Source: Actinacidiphila oryziradicis (GTDB taxonomy: Bacteria > Actinomycetota > Actinomycetes > Streptomycetales > Streptomycetaceae). From it: a stretch of 64,000 nt of DNA. Location: NCBI RefSeq assembly GCF_005047355.1, contig NZ_SUMC01000023.1, positions 78,613-142,612 on the forward strand, read 5' to 3'. Below the pieces are notes generated by a model. That model was not told the DNA's origin and ran no database searches. It saw nothing but the letters and a program-made list of their open reading frames with translations. Position numbers and translations under genes: made by a program. Positions 17,984 through 26,709 of this stretch are shown here, in pieces (within the stretch, counting starts at the first letter, position 1; each line of letters starts with the position of its first letter).

Positions 17984-18480
17984 ATGCGGCGCGCGACGCG
18001 CGCCGGCCTTCCCCGGCCGGGCTCCGCGACCGCGCAAGCTGCCCGCCTGTTGTCCGGTGTCGCGGCCCCGTGCGGCCTGCTCCAGCTGTCGGCCGCCTGC
18101 CTGACGCTGCTCGCTCCCAGGCCGGCGAACGCCGTGGCGGCGCTGCCGGCCGTACCCGCGCTGAGCGCGCCCACCGCCGAACCGCTCCGCCGGTTGATCG
18201 CCCGCACCTTCACGCACTGCCTGCGGCCGGGGCCGGGCGAGGGGCTGGCTCTGCGCCCCGACCGAGTCGGCGACCACCTGATGGTGACCGCGCTCCACCG
18301 CGATCTGACCGCGCACGAAACCCCCGCGGAATCCCTGCTGGAGCGAGCGCTCAACCGCACCGACGGCCCCGGCGTCACCGCCGCGCTCGGCCGGCTCGAC
18401 CGCGCGGGCCAGGACGGGCCCGCGCGGGCCGTGCGCGTCATCAAGACGGCGGTCACCACCGTCCCCGGACGGTGGCGCGG
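17984..18480 (+). pseudogene. unidentified degraded coding remnant within a 780-bp gene-poor gap
   Basis: The stretch 17946-18727 has no intact gene. From an ATG at 17984 one frame reads protein-like sequence (LLSGVAAPCGLLQLSAACL, then LRPDRVGDHLMVTALHRDLTAHETPAESLLERAL), with helical, acidic/Leu-rich character reminiscent of TPR or NTPase regulator tails. It decays into Arg-rich sequence after about 18480. I cannot name a family. The short GC-rich inverted sequence just after the IclR stop (17942-17980) may terminate that operon. Confidence 0.3.
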
Positions 18481-18727
18481 CCCTCGACGTCGCCGCACGT
18501 CAGCGCGGGCCGGCCGCTCCGCGCTGGAGAACCTGGTCGACGCACCGGACAGCCCGGTGCCGCTGGCGGAGCTGTCCCGCGAGCTGCCTGCACTCGCCGG
18601 TCAGCCCGCGGGCCATGAGGTCGATCATGGCGCGGGCGGCGGGCGGCGGGCGGCGTGCCGAAATGGGGACCTGCAGCTCCCTCTGCCCCGGACCTCGCGG
18701 CGGTCCGGGGCAGAGGGCGTAAGGCCG

Positions 18728-21700
18728 TCAGCCCGGCATGAGATAGCAGTCCTTCACCGTGCCCTGCAGGGGATCGCCGAACACCGCGTTGGTGCAGGCG
18801 GTCCCGCTGGTGAGCGACTTGGTGGTGAAGGTTCCGCCGGCGCCGTAGGCGACCGTACGGGTTCCGCTGAAGGCGCACAGCCCGGTCTCCGGGGCGCAGT
18901 ACGCCGATCCGCTGGGACCGCTCTTGACGGGCCCGACGTAGCAGGACTTGACGAAGCCGTAGTCGGCGTCGACGAGCCCCGTGTCGTCACAGGTGGTGCC
19001 GCCGGTGAGTGTGCTGTAGCTGTAGATGCCGTTGGCCCCGTACGCCACCGACTGGGTGCCGGTGAACGCGCAGGTGCCATTCTGCTGCGCGCACAGGGTG
19101 TAGCCGGCCGGCGCCGCTCCGCCCGGGTTCGCGGCGACCAGGAAGGTGCCGGGCTGGACGCCGGTGAGGTAGACGTAGTTGGCGTCCTGGTGGGCACCGC
19201 CGATACCGGTGGCCGCCGTGAACGAACCGCCGCTCCAGACCACCTGCCCGTTGACCGCGACGACGGGGTTGGCGGCGCCGTAGGTGGGAACCGCGATCGT
19301 GCCGCTGGTGCCGGAGGGCGCAGTCACGCTCATCGCGAACTGGTTGACCCCGCTCTCCCCTGCCCAGGACACCTGCACGGCGCCGTGCGGGGTCGGGGCT
19401 TTCCCTTGGGCCCAGGTCAGATCGCCGGGGTGGGGTTGAACCGACCAGGTGCCGTAGCCCGGGGACGTCGGCTGGATCCCCAGCACGTAGCCCGACAGGA
19501 CGCTGGTCGGCGCGGTGGACCAGCCGTGTGCCAGGCTGGTGGTGGACCCCAGCCCCGGGGTCCCGTCGGCGGCGGAGACGTTCTCCCACATGGTCCCGGT
19601 GGAGTTGGCGCTCGGGGCGATCATGTGACCCCACACGTTGGAGAGCAGCTGCTCGGCGTTGGCCGTGTCGTTGTTCGCCAGCCGGGCCTCGAGTTCGTAG
19701 CCACTGACGAACGGGCTGACCAGTGCTCTGTTGCCGGAGTCGGAGGAGAAGGGGAGCGGACCATAGGCGCTGGTCCACAGCTTGGTCTTGAGCGACGCCA
19801 GGATCGAAGCGCTGTTCGCCGCGGGCGCGACCCCGTACAGGACGGCGAGCGCGTTGGCATCCTGCGCGACCGCGGAGGTCTGCGTGTTGCTGGTGTAGTA
19901 GAGCCCGGTCGAGCTGTTGAACAGTTGGGCGTTGATGGCCGTCTTCAGTGCGGCGGCCTGCTGGGTGTACGTAGCGGCCTGCGCGGTCTGGCCCGCCGCG
20001 GTGGCGATCTGCGCGCCGTCGAGCAGCGCCTTGTAGTACAGGACGTTGTACTCGGTTACCTCGCCGGTCTTGTTGGCGTCGTAGAAGTCCCAGTCGGCGC
20101 CGTCGTCATTGGTAGTGGTGAGCAGCCCGTTCGCGTCGAGCTGGGAGGCGTTCCAGGCCAGTTCGTATCGGACGATCGGCCATTCCTGCTGCGCGAACGC
20201 GGTGTCGCCGGTGTAGAGGTAGTAGGCCCCGAGGCCCAGGACCCAGTACATCGAGTACGAGGCGGAGTAGGTGCCGGTGGTCCCCGTTATCGGGGTGCCG
20301 GTGTGCAGGGGCACCTGCGGCGGCTCGGCGCCGGTCACAAAGCCGCTGGAGAGCTGGTAGGTCCCCAGGAGTTGCAACGCACCCTTGAGGTAGGCGGAGT
20401 TGCCGGTGGAGTAGTAGGTGGTGGGACCCTCGACGTTCAGGTCCCCGCTCCAGATGGCGCGGTCGCGCGCAGCGCCGTCGAGGATGGACGCCACGGCGTT
20501 GGTGCCGCCGGGGACGTTGAAGTCCGACAGCGCCGTGGCGCTGCTGAGGGTGTTGCTGTAGAGCGTGGTGCCGGAGCTGTTCACCACGCTCAGGTTGCGG
20601 AAGTCGGCCTCCTCGCCCGCGTATTCCCGGAAGCCCACCGTTCCGGTCGAAAAGGCGGTGGCGCCGGACGGGAAGGACGACGAGTCGGTGGTGGCGACCT
20701 TCACCGTGTCGACCGTGACCGTCACACCGGTGCCGGACGCAGTCGTGGTGACGGTGTGCCAGGTGCCCGGTGCCAGGCCGGAGGGCAGGGTGACGCTGCC
20801 GATGTTGGTGTACGTCCCGCCGTGCAGGTCGAACGCCTGGAGGGTGTTCGGCGTGCCCGCGGTGTCGTTGGCGGCGTTGAGGATGAACAGATAGCCGTTG
20901 TTCGCGTCCTGTCCGCGGACCATCCAGCCGGCCTGGTTGGTCACGATCCTGGTCTCGAACGTGGTCGTGTAGTCGCCCCAGGACGTGCCCTGCTTGAGCA
21001 GACCGGCGTTGCCCCCGGCCGCGTCGAGCGCGCCGCCGGTGACCGTCCAGTTGCCTGGCAGCGAACCCGCCGGGGCGGATTCCAGCTGCGCGGTGTAGGC
21101 GCCGTCGTACCAGATCTTGTTCAGCTGGTCCGAGCTGGAGACGAAGTTGCCCTGGTAGCCGTCGGCGGTGGTGCGGTCGGCGATGTAGTTGATGCCCGCC
21201 CCGCTCAGGGTGAGGGTGCCCGGGGAGGTGAGGGTGATCTCCTCGTAGCGCTCGCCGCCCTGCTCGAAGTGGTTGGTGATGGTCCCCGGAGCGGAGACGG
21301 TGTAGCTGTCGTGGCGGGCGGTGTCGCCCTCGCCCCACGGGATGGCGGCGTCGCCCGTCGCGGTCAGGTACTGCAGGGCCTGGCTGTAGCCGGCCTGGAG
21401 CGTCGGCGAGCCGGACTCGGCGCTGACGTCGAAGTACGGCAGGCCGCCGACGTTCTTGCCGTAGTCGAGCACGATGGTGGGGGTGGCGCCGCCCGAGGCC
21501 AGGGTCAGCGTCGTGGTGCCCGATCCGCCGCACACGAGGTTCTGTGCGCCGGCGACGCTCCCCGACGTGCTCACCACCGCGGTCGGGCACACCGTCGCGC
21601 TCGACGGCGTCTGGACGTAGCTCTGCCAGTTGGGGGCCGAGGGCCACGGCGTGGTCGACGCCAGAGCGGCGGCGGAGGCGGGTTGGGCGGGCGTCCAGGC

Positions 21701-21772
21701 GAAGAGGGCGAGTGCGCAACTCAAGGCTGCGGCAGCGCGGCGGCGCGTGCGGGCACGCCGTTCAGTGATCAT
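18728..21772 (-). CDS. secreted alpha-L-rhamnosidase-like glycoside hydrolase (GH78)
   Basis: About 1014 residues. A signal peptide is clear (Arg-rich start, hydrophobic core ALSCALALFAW, cleavage after PASA-A). A concanavalin-like lectin/LamG-type region (GWMVRGQDANNGYLF) is inserted before an (alpha/alpha)6 catalytic barrel (TNDDGADWDFYDANKTGEVTEYN; SGYELEARLANND; ENVSAADGTPG) and the rhamnosidase C-terminal beta domain. The tail carries two Cys-containing repeats of about 60 residues (CAFTGTQSVAYG and CAFSGTRTVAYG). It should remove rhamnose from plant polysaccharides or glycosides outside the cell. ATG 21770-21772 is supported by GGAG 6 nt upstream. A LacI-type site lies about 110 nt upstream. 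Confidence 0.85.
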   Translation of the reverse strand: MITERRARTRRRAAAALSCALALFAWTPAQPASAAALASTTPWPSAPNWQSYVQTPSSATVCPTAVVSTSGSVAGAQNLVCGGSGTTTLTLASGGATPTIVLDYGKNVGGLPYFDVSAESGSPTLQAGYSQALQYLTATGDAAIPWGEGDTARHDSYTVSAPGTITNHFEQGGERYEEITLTSPGTLTLSGAGINYIADRTTADGYQGNFVSSSDQLNKIWYDGAYTAQLESAPAGSLPGNWTVTGGALDAAGGNAGLLKQGTSWGDYTTTFETRIVTNQAGWMVRGQDANNGYLFILNAANDTAGTPNTLQAFDLHGGTYTNIGSVTLPSGLAPGTWHTVTTTASGTGVTVTVDTVKVATTDSSSFPSGATAFSTGTVGFREYAGEEADFRNLSVVNSSGTTLYSNTLSSATALSDFNVPGGTNAVASILDGAARDRAIWSGDLNVEGPTTYYSTGNSAYLKGALQLLGTYQLSSGFVTGAEPPQVPLHTGTPITGTTGTYSASYSMYWVLGLGAYYLYTGDTAFAQQEWPIVRYELAWNASQLDANGLLTTTNDDGADWDFYDANKTGEVTEYNVLYYKALLDGAQIATAAGQTAQAATYTQQAAALKTAINAQLFNSSTGLYYTSNTQTSAVAQDANALAVLYGVAPAANSASILASLKTKLWTSAYGPLPFSSDSGNRALVSPFVSGYELEARLANNDTANAEQLLSNVWGHMIAPSANSTGTMWENVSAADGTPGLGSTTSLAHGWSTAPTSVLSGYVLGIQPTSPGYGTWSVQPHPGDLTWAQGKAPTPHGAVQVSWAGESGVNQFAMSVTAPSGTSGTIAVPTYGAANPVVAVNGQVVWSGGSFTAATGIGGAHQDANYVYLTGVQPGTFLVAANPGGAAPAGYTLCAQQNGTCAFTGTQSVAYGANGIYSYSTLTGGTTCDDTGLVDADYGFVKSCYVGPVKSGPSGSAYCAPETGLCAFSGTRTVAYGAGGTFTTKSLTSGTACTNAVFGDPLQGTVKDCYLMPG

Positions 21773-21880
21773 GGTTTGCTCCAGGGGGAAGGAGAGAACA
21801 TGCATGAACCACCTGAGCGGCCGACCGTGCCGCTGGCAGGGCGAAGACGTCCGTGACGGACGGTGCAGCCCCGAGGTGAG

Positions 21881-21892
21881 TGAAACGATTCA
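21881..21892. promoter_or_regulatory. LacI-family operator-like palindrome upstream of the rhamnosidase
   Basis: TGAAACGATTCA matches the usual LacI/GalR-family operator (arms around a central CG) with one asymmetric position. It sits about 110 nt before the rhamnosidase start and is nested in a wider GAGTGA...TCACTC repeat (21877-21904). Sugar-responsive repression of a secreted glycosidase is the expected role. No LacI gene is in the window. Confidence 0.5.
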
Positions 21893-21989
21893 TCACACTT
21901 CACTCGGTGAGGGTATTGACTGGCATGTGGCGGGTCAATGACTTCCGGGTTATCGGCACGGACATGTTTTCCGTTGCACGGACGGGTAG

Positions 21990-22635
21990 TTGAGGCCCCC
22001 GGCAACGGCGGCGCGGCTCGGCTATGTCCTCAACGGAGCCAAGACCTTCATCATCGTCAGACCGCTCGCCGACCTGGTGATCGTGGTGGCGCGGACGTCG
22101 ACCGATCCCGGCGACCGTCGGGCGGGCCTCACCTTGCTGGTCGTCGAAGACGGCACGCCCGGGTTCACGCGCGGCCGGGTCCTGAACAAGATGGGCATCA
22201 AGACCGTGCGGTGCGCGACCTCGTCGATGGCGAGCTGTCCGGCGCCGACGCGGCAAAGGTTAAGAGGCCGCCCGAATAGGTGGGGCGGCGTCGCGTGCCG
22301 ATGGGCAGCGCCTGGCGGCGTTGTCGTCGGTCGACGACGCTCCGCGTCGCCTCCTCCCCCAGCTACCGCTGGGAGGTGCCCCCACCTCCGCCTTGCCAGA
22401 CTTGGGCCCTCGCCCCGCTCCTTAACCCGCCCCACCTATTCGCGCGGCCTCTAAGTTGTTCTGCACCGGGATGCAGCCTCGGGCTGTCGATCATTGCCTG
22501 CAACTGTTCGGAGGCCACGGTTACATGCTGGAGTACCTTATCGCGCGGCTGTACACCGATGCGCGCGTCGCCCGCATCTACGCCGGCACCAGCGAGGTCA
22601 TAAAGGTCATCGTCGCCAAATCCCTGGGACTGTGA
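21990..22635 (+). pseudogene. acyl-CoA dehydrogenase remnant, interrupted by a miniature element
   Basis: The first part reads as an acyl-CoA dehydrogenase middle domain (LNGAKTFIIVRPLADLVIVVART...LTLLVVEDGTPGFTRGR). After KMGIKTV a frame change and a loss of about 100 residues lead to RDLVDGELSGADAAKV. The 188-bp element at 22264-22451 then breaks the gene. Beyond it the authentic C terminus continues (MQPRAVDHCLQLFGGHGYM...IYAGTSEVIKVIVAKSLGL, stop 22633-22635). The N-terminal domain is also missing. It probably once formed a unit with the SDR 9 nt downstream. Confidence 0.8.
22264..22451. mobile_element. MITE-like non-autonomous element with TAA target duplication
   Basis: A 188-bp element has 25-bp terminal inverted repeats (22264-22288 and 22427-22451, 24 of 25 matching, starting GAGGCCGC). 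It is flanked by the direct repeat TAA (22261-22263 and 22452-22454). It has no coding capacity and an internal palindrome (CCAGCTACCGCTGG). Removing it plus one TAA restores the acyl-CoA dehydrogenase reading frame (AKV-KLFCTGMQ), which proves the boundaries. A 3-bp TAA duplication is consistent with mobilisation by an IS5-type DDE transposase; none is in the window. Confidence 0.85.
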
Positions 22636-22644
22636 GGCAACGCG

Positions 22645-23415
22645 ATGTCGGACTTCTCCAGCAGGGCGGGTGCCGCGTTCGTCGCGGGTGGCACCGGTGG
22701 CATCGGCGCGGCGATCGTCCGGACGCTGGCCCGGCGGGGCAGCGACGTGGCGTTCACGTATCGCGCCAACCAGGCCGCGGCCGACGGTCTCGCCGGCGAC
22801 GTCAGGGAACACGGGCGTCAAGTCCTCGCGCTGCGGCTTGACTTGACCGACGAGTCGGCCACGGCGAGGGCCGTCTCCGAGGCCGCCGAAACCTTTGGCG
22901 GCATCCACACCCTCGTCCACGCGGCGGGCCCGCACGTGCCGATGGTGCACCTGAGCAAGGTGTCGCCAAGTCAGTACCGTGCCCAACTCGACGCGGACGC
23001 GGTGGCGTTCTTCAACCTGGTCCATCCGGCGCTGCCGCGGCTGCGCGAAAGCCGGGGGAACATCGTCGCCGTCACCACCGTGGCCACGCGTCGGTTCCCG
23101 GTCCGCGACGGGCTCTCGTCGGGCACGAAAGGGGCGGTCGAGGCAGTCGCACGGGCGCTGGCCGCCGAGGAAGGGCGGTACGGCGTACGCGTGAACTGCG
23201 TCGGCCCGGGCATGCTGACCGACGGCATAGCCGCACGCCTGGTCACCTCCGGCGACCTCGACGAGGCGGCGCTGGAGATTACCCGGCGCAACATCCCGCT
23301 CCGCCGCTTCGGCGACGCGATGGACATCGCCGAAGCGGTCGCGTTCCTGGCCTCGGACCGCGCCGGTTTCATCACCGGCCAGGCGCTGGGCGTCGACGGC
23401 GGGTACAGCGTCTGA
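22645..23415 (+). CDS. SDR-family protein lacking the catalytic tyrosine
   Basis: A 256-residue SDR with an intact nucleotide-binding site (VAGGTGGIGAAI), HAAGPHVPM in place of the usual NNAG, and a normal C terminus (DIAEAVAFLASDRAGFITGQALGVDGGY). The active-site segment reads GLSSGTKGAVEA: Lys162 is present but the Tyr expected four residues before it is Ser158. Classical SDR chemistry needs that Tyr, so the protein may be inactive, use another residue, or serve a binding role. It follows the broken acyl-CoA dehydrogenase by 9 nt. Confidence 0.85.
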   Translation: MSDFSSRAGAAFVAGGTGGIGAAIVRTLARRGSDVAFTYRANQAAADGLAGDVREHGRQVLALRLDLTDESATARAVSEAAETFGGIHTLVHAAGPHVPMVHLSKVSPSQYRAQLDADAVAFFNLVHPALPRLRESRGNIVAVTTVATRRFPVRDGLSSGTKGAVEAVARALAAEEGRYGVRVNCVGPGMLTDGIAARLVTSGDLDEAALEITRRNIPLRRFGDAMDIAEAVAFLASDRAGFITGQALGVDGGYSV

Positions 23416-23904
23416 GGCGATCGGTGCCGGTGACGGAGGCCGCGTCCGGACCGAGCAGGAAGACAGCGTCCGCGGCGATGCCGTCGGGCGTGCCCGGACG
23501 ACAGCGGATGCTGAGCAGACCGATGCCGCGGGAGCGCGGCGCGCGGTGGAGAGCGCTGGCGGACCAACCGCCGTTCTGAGCAGGTAAGTTGGCGTGATGG
23601 AGACGCCTGCAGCCTCCCGGAGCCAGGCGTACGAAAGCCTCCGGAACTGCCGTCCTGGAGGCTTCGATGGCATCGGCTGGAGGTCGGTTCCGGACACCAC
23701 CGCTGGTTTTGGCGGGCCTCGGTGGCGTCCACGTTCTTGCGGGAGAACCCCACGATGCCACACGGCACCCACCCAGCAGACCGCCGTAGGACGATGATGT
23801 GGTGAAGCGCTGTTGAGCCGCGCTCCGCCGCGATCCCGGGTCGCGGCGGAGCGCACAGAACGGCCCGGCGCCACGGGGCGCGCGGTGATGTACCTGATGA
23901 GCCG
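23416..23904 (-). pseudogene. gene-poor gap with SDR C-terminal remnant (about 23418-23515)
   Basis: No intact gene lies in these 489 bp. The minus strand of about 23418-23515 encodes CRPGTPDGIAADAVFLLGP followed by DAASVTGTD, which matches the conserved C-terminal part of SDR enzymes and has no start or catalytic region. The rest, to 23904, has no recognisable protein and no clear signal apart from the 3' end of the depolymerase gene. Confidence 0.4.
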
Positions 23905-25377
23905 TCAGGCAGGACAGCCGGAATCAGCGATCACGTAGTAACCGGCGGAGGTCTCCTCCAACGTATGCGTAACGTAGGTGTTGTACAGGCCCATGTTCTG
24001 GTTGGAGCCGTTGGCGTAGGTGTAGCCGCCGCTGGTGTGGGCCCGGCCCGCCGCTACCTGGTTGTAGTTGTTGGTGGTGAAGCACTGGGGCGCGTATCCG
24101 GTGGTCGTCGCCGTGACCGCCGTGGAGGAGGCGCCCACCCTGCCGGAGGAGTCGACCGCCGCGACGGTATAGCTGTAGGCGGTGCCGGAGGCGAGCCCGG
24201 TGTCGGTGTACGACGTCGACGTGGTCGACGCTGCCTTGGTGCCCTCGCGGTAGACGGAGTAGGAGGCAGCGCCGCTGACGGCGTTCCAGGACAAGGACAC
24301 TGATGTGTTCGTGGTGCCGGTGACCGCCACCCCAGTCGGTGCGGTCAGGGATCCTGTGCCACCGGACGACCCGGCGTCCAGCCCCCAGAACTTCGCGGTG
24401 TAGTAGCTGGAGCAGATGTAGTTGAGGTAGTACGTGCCAGTGCTACCACACTGGTCGGTGTTCGATCCGGGGCTGACGGCGAGGCCGTGGGCCATTCCCG
24501 AGATGGAGTAGAGCTCGACTGCCGGTTTGCCGCCGCCGTCGTTGTAGATGCTCTCGGTGGTGCCTCCGGGCAGGCTCTGCGTGCTCGACGGCGTCTGGCT
24601 GATGCCCCAGGCGTTGGTCCACTGGCCGGCCAGCTCGGTGGCGTTGACCGGGTAGACAGTGGTGTCGGCCGTGCCCTGCCAGATGGCGACGCGCGGCCAC
24701 GGTCCGGAGTAGCCGGGGTCGGAGTTGCGGACCTTGTCACCCCACTGCGCGGGAGTGAGGTTCTGGTTGCTGGTCTGGCAGCTGGAGGCCTGCGTCTGGG
24801 CGGTGGCGCACTGGGCGGGCAGACCGGAGTCGACCGAGCCGCCGGCGAACACGTCAGGATAATCGGCGAGCAGGTCAGCGGTCATACCGGCGCCCGCTGA
24901 GAGGCCTGTGACGAAGACGCGATGGGTGTCCGAGCCGTACTGGGATTCGGCGTGCGTGACCATCTGGATGACCGACGCCGCTTCGCCGTTGCCCCGGGTG
25001 TCCTTGGTGGAGTCGAACCAGCTGAAGCACGAGAACGAGTTGTTCGCCGAGGTGGTCTGCGGGAAGACCAGCGCGAAACCGTACATGTCGGCGTACTTCT
25101 GCCACCCGGAGTTCGAGTAGTAGTCGGTGGCGCTCTGGGTGCAGCCGTGCAGGGCGACGACGACAGGCGCGCCCGCCGGGAGGTTCGCCGGCGCGTATTC
25201 GTACATCTGCAGATTGCCTGGATTCGAACCGAAGCTGGTGACCTGCTGGAACGTCCCGGTGGCCGCCGCGGCGGTCGGTACGGTGGGCGAGAGGACGCTC
25301 AGGTAAGCCGCGACGACACAGAGCACGACTGTCGTCGTGAGGCGGCTGAAGTACCTGCGCATGGTGGGTAGGGGCAT
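23905..25377 (-). CDS. secreted PHB depolymerase-family esterase with Fn3 domain
   Basis: About 490 residues. A signal peptide (MRRYFSRLTTTVVLCVVAAYL...AAAA) leads into a type-1 extracellular depolymerase catalytic domain: oxyanion-hole HGCTQSATDYY, lipase box GLSAG with Ser160, and a His near GMAHGL. A fibronectin type III linker (LTAPTGVAVTGTTNTSVSLSW) and a C-terminal substrate-binding domain (CFTTNNYNQVAAGRAHTSGGY) follow. This order is that of short-chain PHA depolymerases, which release 3-hydroxybutyrate from extracellular PHB. ATG 25375-25377 has GGGAG 5 nt upstream. Feruloyl or acetylxylan esterase activity is the main alternative. Confidence 0.87.
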   Translation of the reverse strand: MPLPTMRRYFSRLTTTVVLCVVAAYLSVLSPTVPTAAAATGTFQQVTSFGSNPGNLQMYEYAPANLPAGAPVVVALHGCTQSATDYYSNSGWQKYADMYGFALVFPQTTSANNSFSCFSWFDSTKDTRGNGEAASVIQMVTHAESQYGSDTHRVFVTGLSAGAGMTADLLADYPDVFAGGSVDSGLPAQCATAQTQASSCQTSNQNLTPAQWGDKVRNSDPGYSGPWPRVAIWQGTADTTVYPVNATELAGQWTNAWGISQTPSSTQSLPGGTTESIYNDGGGKPAVELYSISGMAHGLAVSPGSNTDQCGSTGTYYLNYICSSYYTAKFWGLDAGSSGGTGSLTAPTGVAVTGTTNTSVSLSWNAVSGAASYSVYREGTKAASTTSTSYTDTGLASGTAYSYTVAAVDSSGRVGASSTAVTATTTGYAPQCFTTNNYNQVAAGRAHTSGGYTYANGSNQNMGLYNTYVTHTLEETSAGYYVIADSGCPA

Positions 25378-26056
25378 GAAGGCTCCCGGGCTGGACGAGG
25401 GGCAGAGCGGCGCGCGGCCTGGCACCACACCGGTTCCGCCTCGGTGGAGTGCCTCCACGACCGCCAACTCAGCTGTTGCCAAAGGACGTTATGACCCGGC
25501 GGTTACCGTCGGACATGTGCTGGACCGATACCGCAGCACGGGCGACCATGGCGTCCTCGCCCATGGCACCGACGCCGTCCCTCTGGCAACAGGGCACCGC
25601 CGGGCGCTCGGCCCTTCGACCGCTCGCGCCGCTGCGACACCGGTCCGGTCAAGCCGGTTGCGGAGCAGGCCGTGGCCCGATCGACGAGGGGCTGCCTTCA
25701 CCAGGTGTGCGACCGGACCTGCCGCCCCTCGCGACATACGGCGTCTCAGGGCGATTGCCGTACAGCCGCAGTCATCATCGTCGAGCGGCGAAATATGTGA
25801 TCCGGTCACGTGTGCCGCGTGTCGCGCCATTCCTACCGTGTCGTTCATGGAGAGCAGCCAGAGCAGCCAGAGTCCCGGTAAGGGCTCGGTCGAGCACACC
25901 GATCCGCACGACGCCGCCGAAGAGAGGCAGGCCGGCGCCTGTGGTGCCGCCCGGGTGGCCGGACAGCTGATGGGCGCCCCGTGCCACCCGGGTGACTGGC
26001 ACGGGGCATCCCCGCGTTGGCTGATGTGGGGGACCTTCCGGCATTGGCTGGAGAGG
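25378..26056. other. 679-bp intergenic region between depolymerase and CoA-transferase
   Basis: I see no supportable gene. The right part has a terminator-like hairpin (25977-26006) for the CoA-transferase operon, and the left part should hold the depolymerase promoter. A short open frame from about 25847 (MESSQSSQSPGKGSVEHTD) runs antisense into the CoA-transferase and shows no family similarity. Confidence 0.4.
25977..26006 (-). terminator. hairpin downstream of scoB
   Basis: A perfect 10-bp stem (25977-25986 with 25997-26006, 10-nt loop) lies about 50 bp after the stop of the minus-strand CoA-transferase beta gene. It has no T-run but is well placed to end the scoAB transcript. Confidence 0.55.
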
Positions 26057-26707
26057 TCAGACGCCGCCCGTCGCTTCGGGGACGAGCAGTTCGGTGTCCG
26101 TGGCCCTCTGGACCTCTTCGGCGGTGATGCCGGGAGCCGTTTCGACCAGCCGCAGACCGCCCGGCGTGACGTCGATGACAGCCATGTCGGTAATGATGCG
26201 GTCGACGACTCCCTGCCCAGTGAGTGGTAGGGTGCACTCCCGCACGATCTTCGGCGACCCGTCGTGGGCGGTGTGTTCCATCACCACGATGACCCGGCGG
26301 GCCCCGTGGACCAGGTCCATGGCTCCGCCCATACCCTTGACCATTTTCCCCGGGATCATCCAGTTGGCCAGGTCCCCGGAGGCGGACACCTGCATGGCAC
26401 CGAGGATCGAGATGTCGATCCGGCCGGCGCGGATCATGCCGAAGGAGGCCGCCGAGTCGAAATAGGCAGCGCCCGGCCGCACGGTGACGGTCTCCTTGCC
26501 GGCGTTGATCAGGTCGGGATGCTCCTCGCCCGCAAGGGGAAAGGGGCCGACCCCGAGGATGCCGTTCTCCGAATGCAGCACCACCTCGATGCCTTCGGGG
26601 AGGTGGTTGGGGATCAGCGTCGGCAGTCCGATGCCCAGGTTGACGTACTGGCCGTCACTGAGCTCCCGGGCGGCGCGAGCTGCCAGTTGGTCACGCGTCA
26701 GGGCCAT
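26057..26707 (-). CDS. scoB: 3-oxoacid CoA-transferase subunit B
   Basis: A 216-residue beta subunit of a succinyl-CoA:3-ketoacid CoA-transferase. The catalytic glutamate is Glu47 in the SENG motif (VVLHSENGILG), and the family signatures YVNLGIGLPTLIPNHLP and KGMGGAMDLVHGARR are intact. With subunit A it moves CoA from succinyl-CoA to acetoacetate, giving acetoacetyl-CoA. ATG 26705-26707 follows the subunit A stop by 2 nt, so translation is coupled. The beta-ketoadipate CoA-transferase (PcaJ) is a close relative, but the nearby PHB and hydroxybutyrate genes favour acetoacetate. Confidence 0.88.
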   Translation of the reverse strand: MALTRDQLAARAARELSDGQYVNLGIGLPTLIPNHLPEGIEVVLHSENGILGVGPFPLAGEEHPDLINAGKETVTVRPGAAYFDSAASFGMIRAGRIDISILGAMQVSASGDLANWMIPGKMVKGMGGAMDLVHGARRVIVVMEHTAHDGSPKIVRECTLPLTGQGVVDRIITDMAVIDVTPGGLRLVETAPGITAEEVQRATDTELLVPEATGGV

Positions 26708-26709
26708 GA

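Noticed and set aside
17330..21856. A 1508-codon open frame on the plus strand.
   Set aside because: It is antisense to the rhamnosidase over most of its length and out of frame with IclR; the composition (Gly/Val/Arg-rich, no domain) is typical of a shadow frame in high-GC DNA.
25847..26230. Plus-strand frame starting MESSQSSQSPG as a small gene.
   Set aside because: Its second half is antisense to scoB, it has no RBS and no similarity to any family I know.
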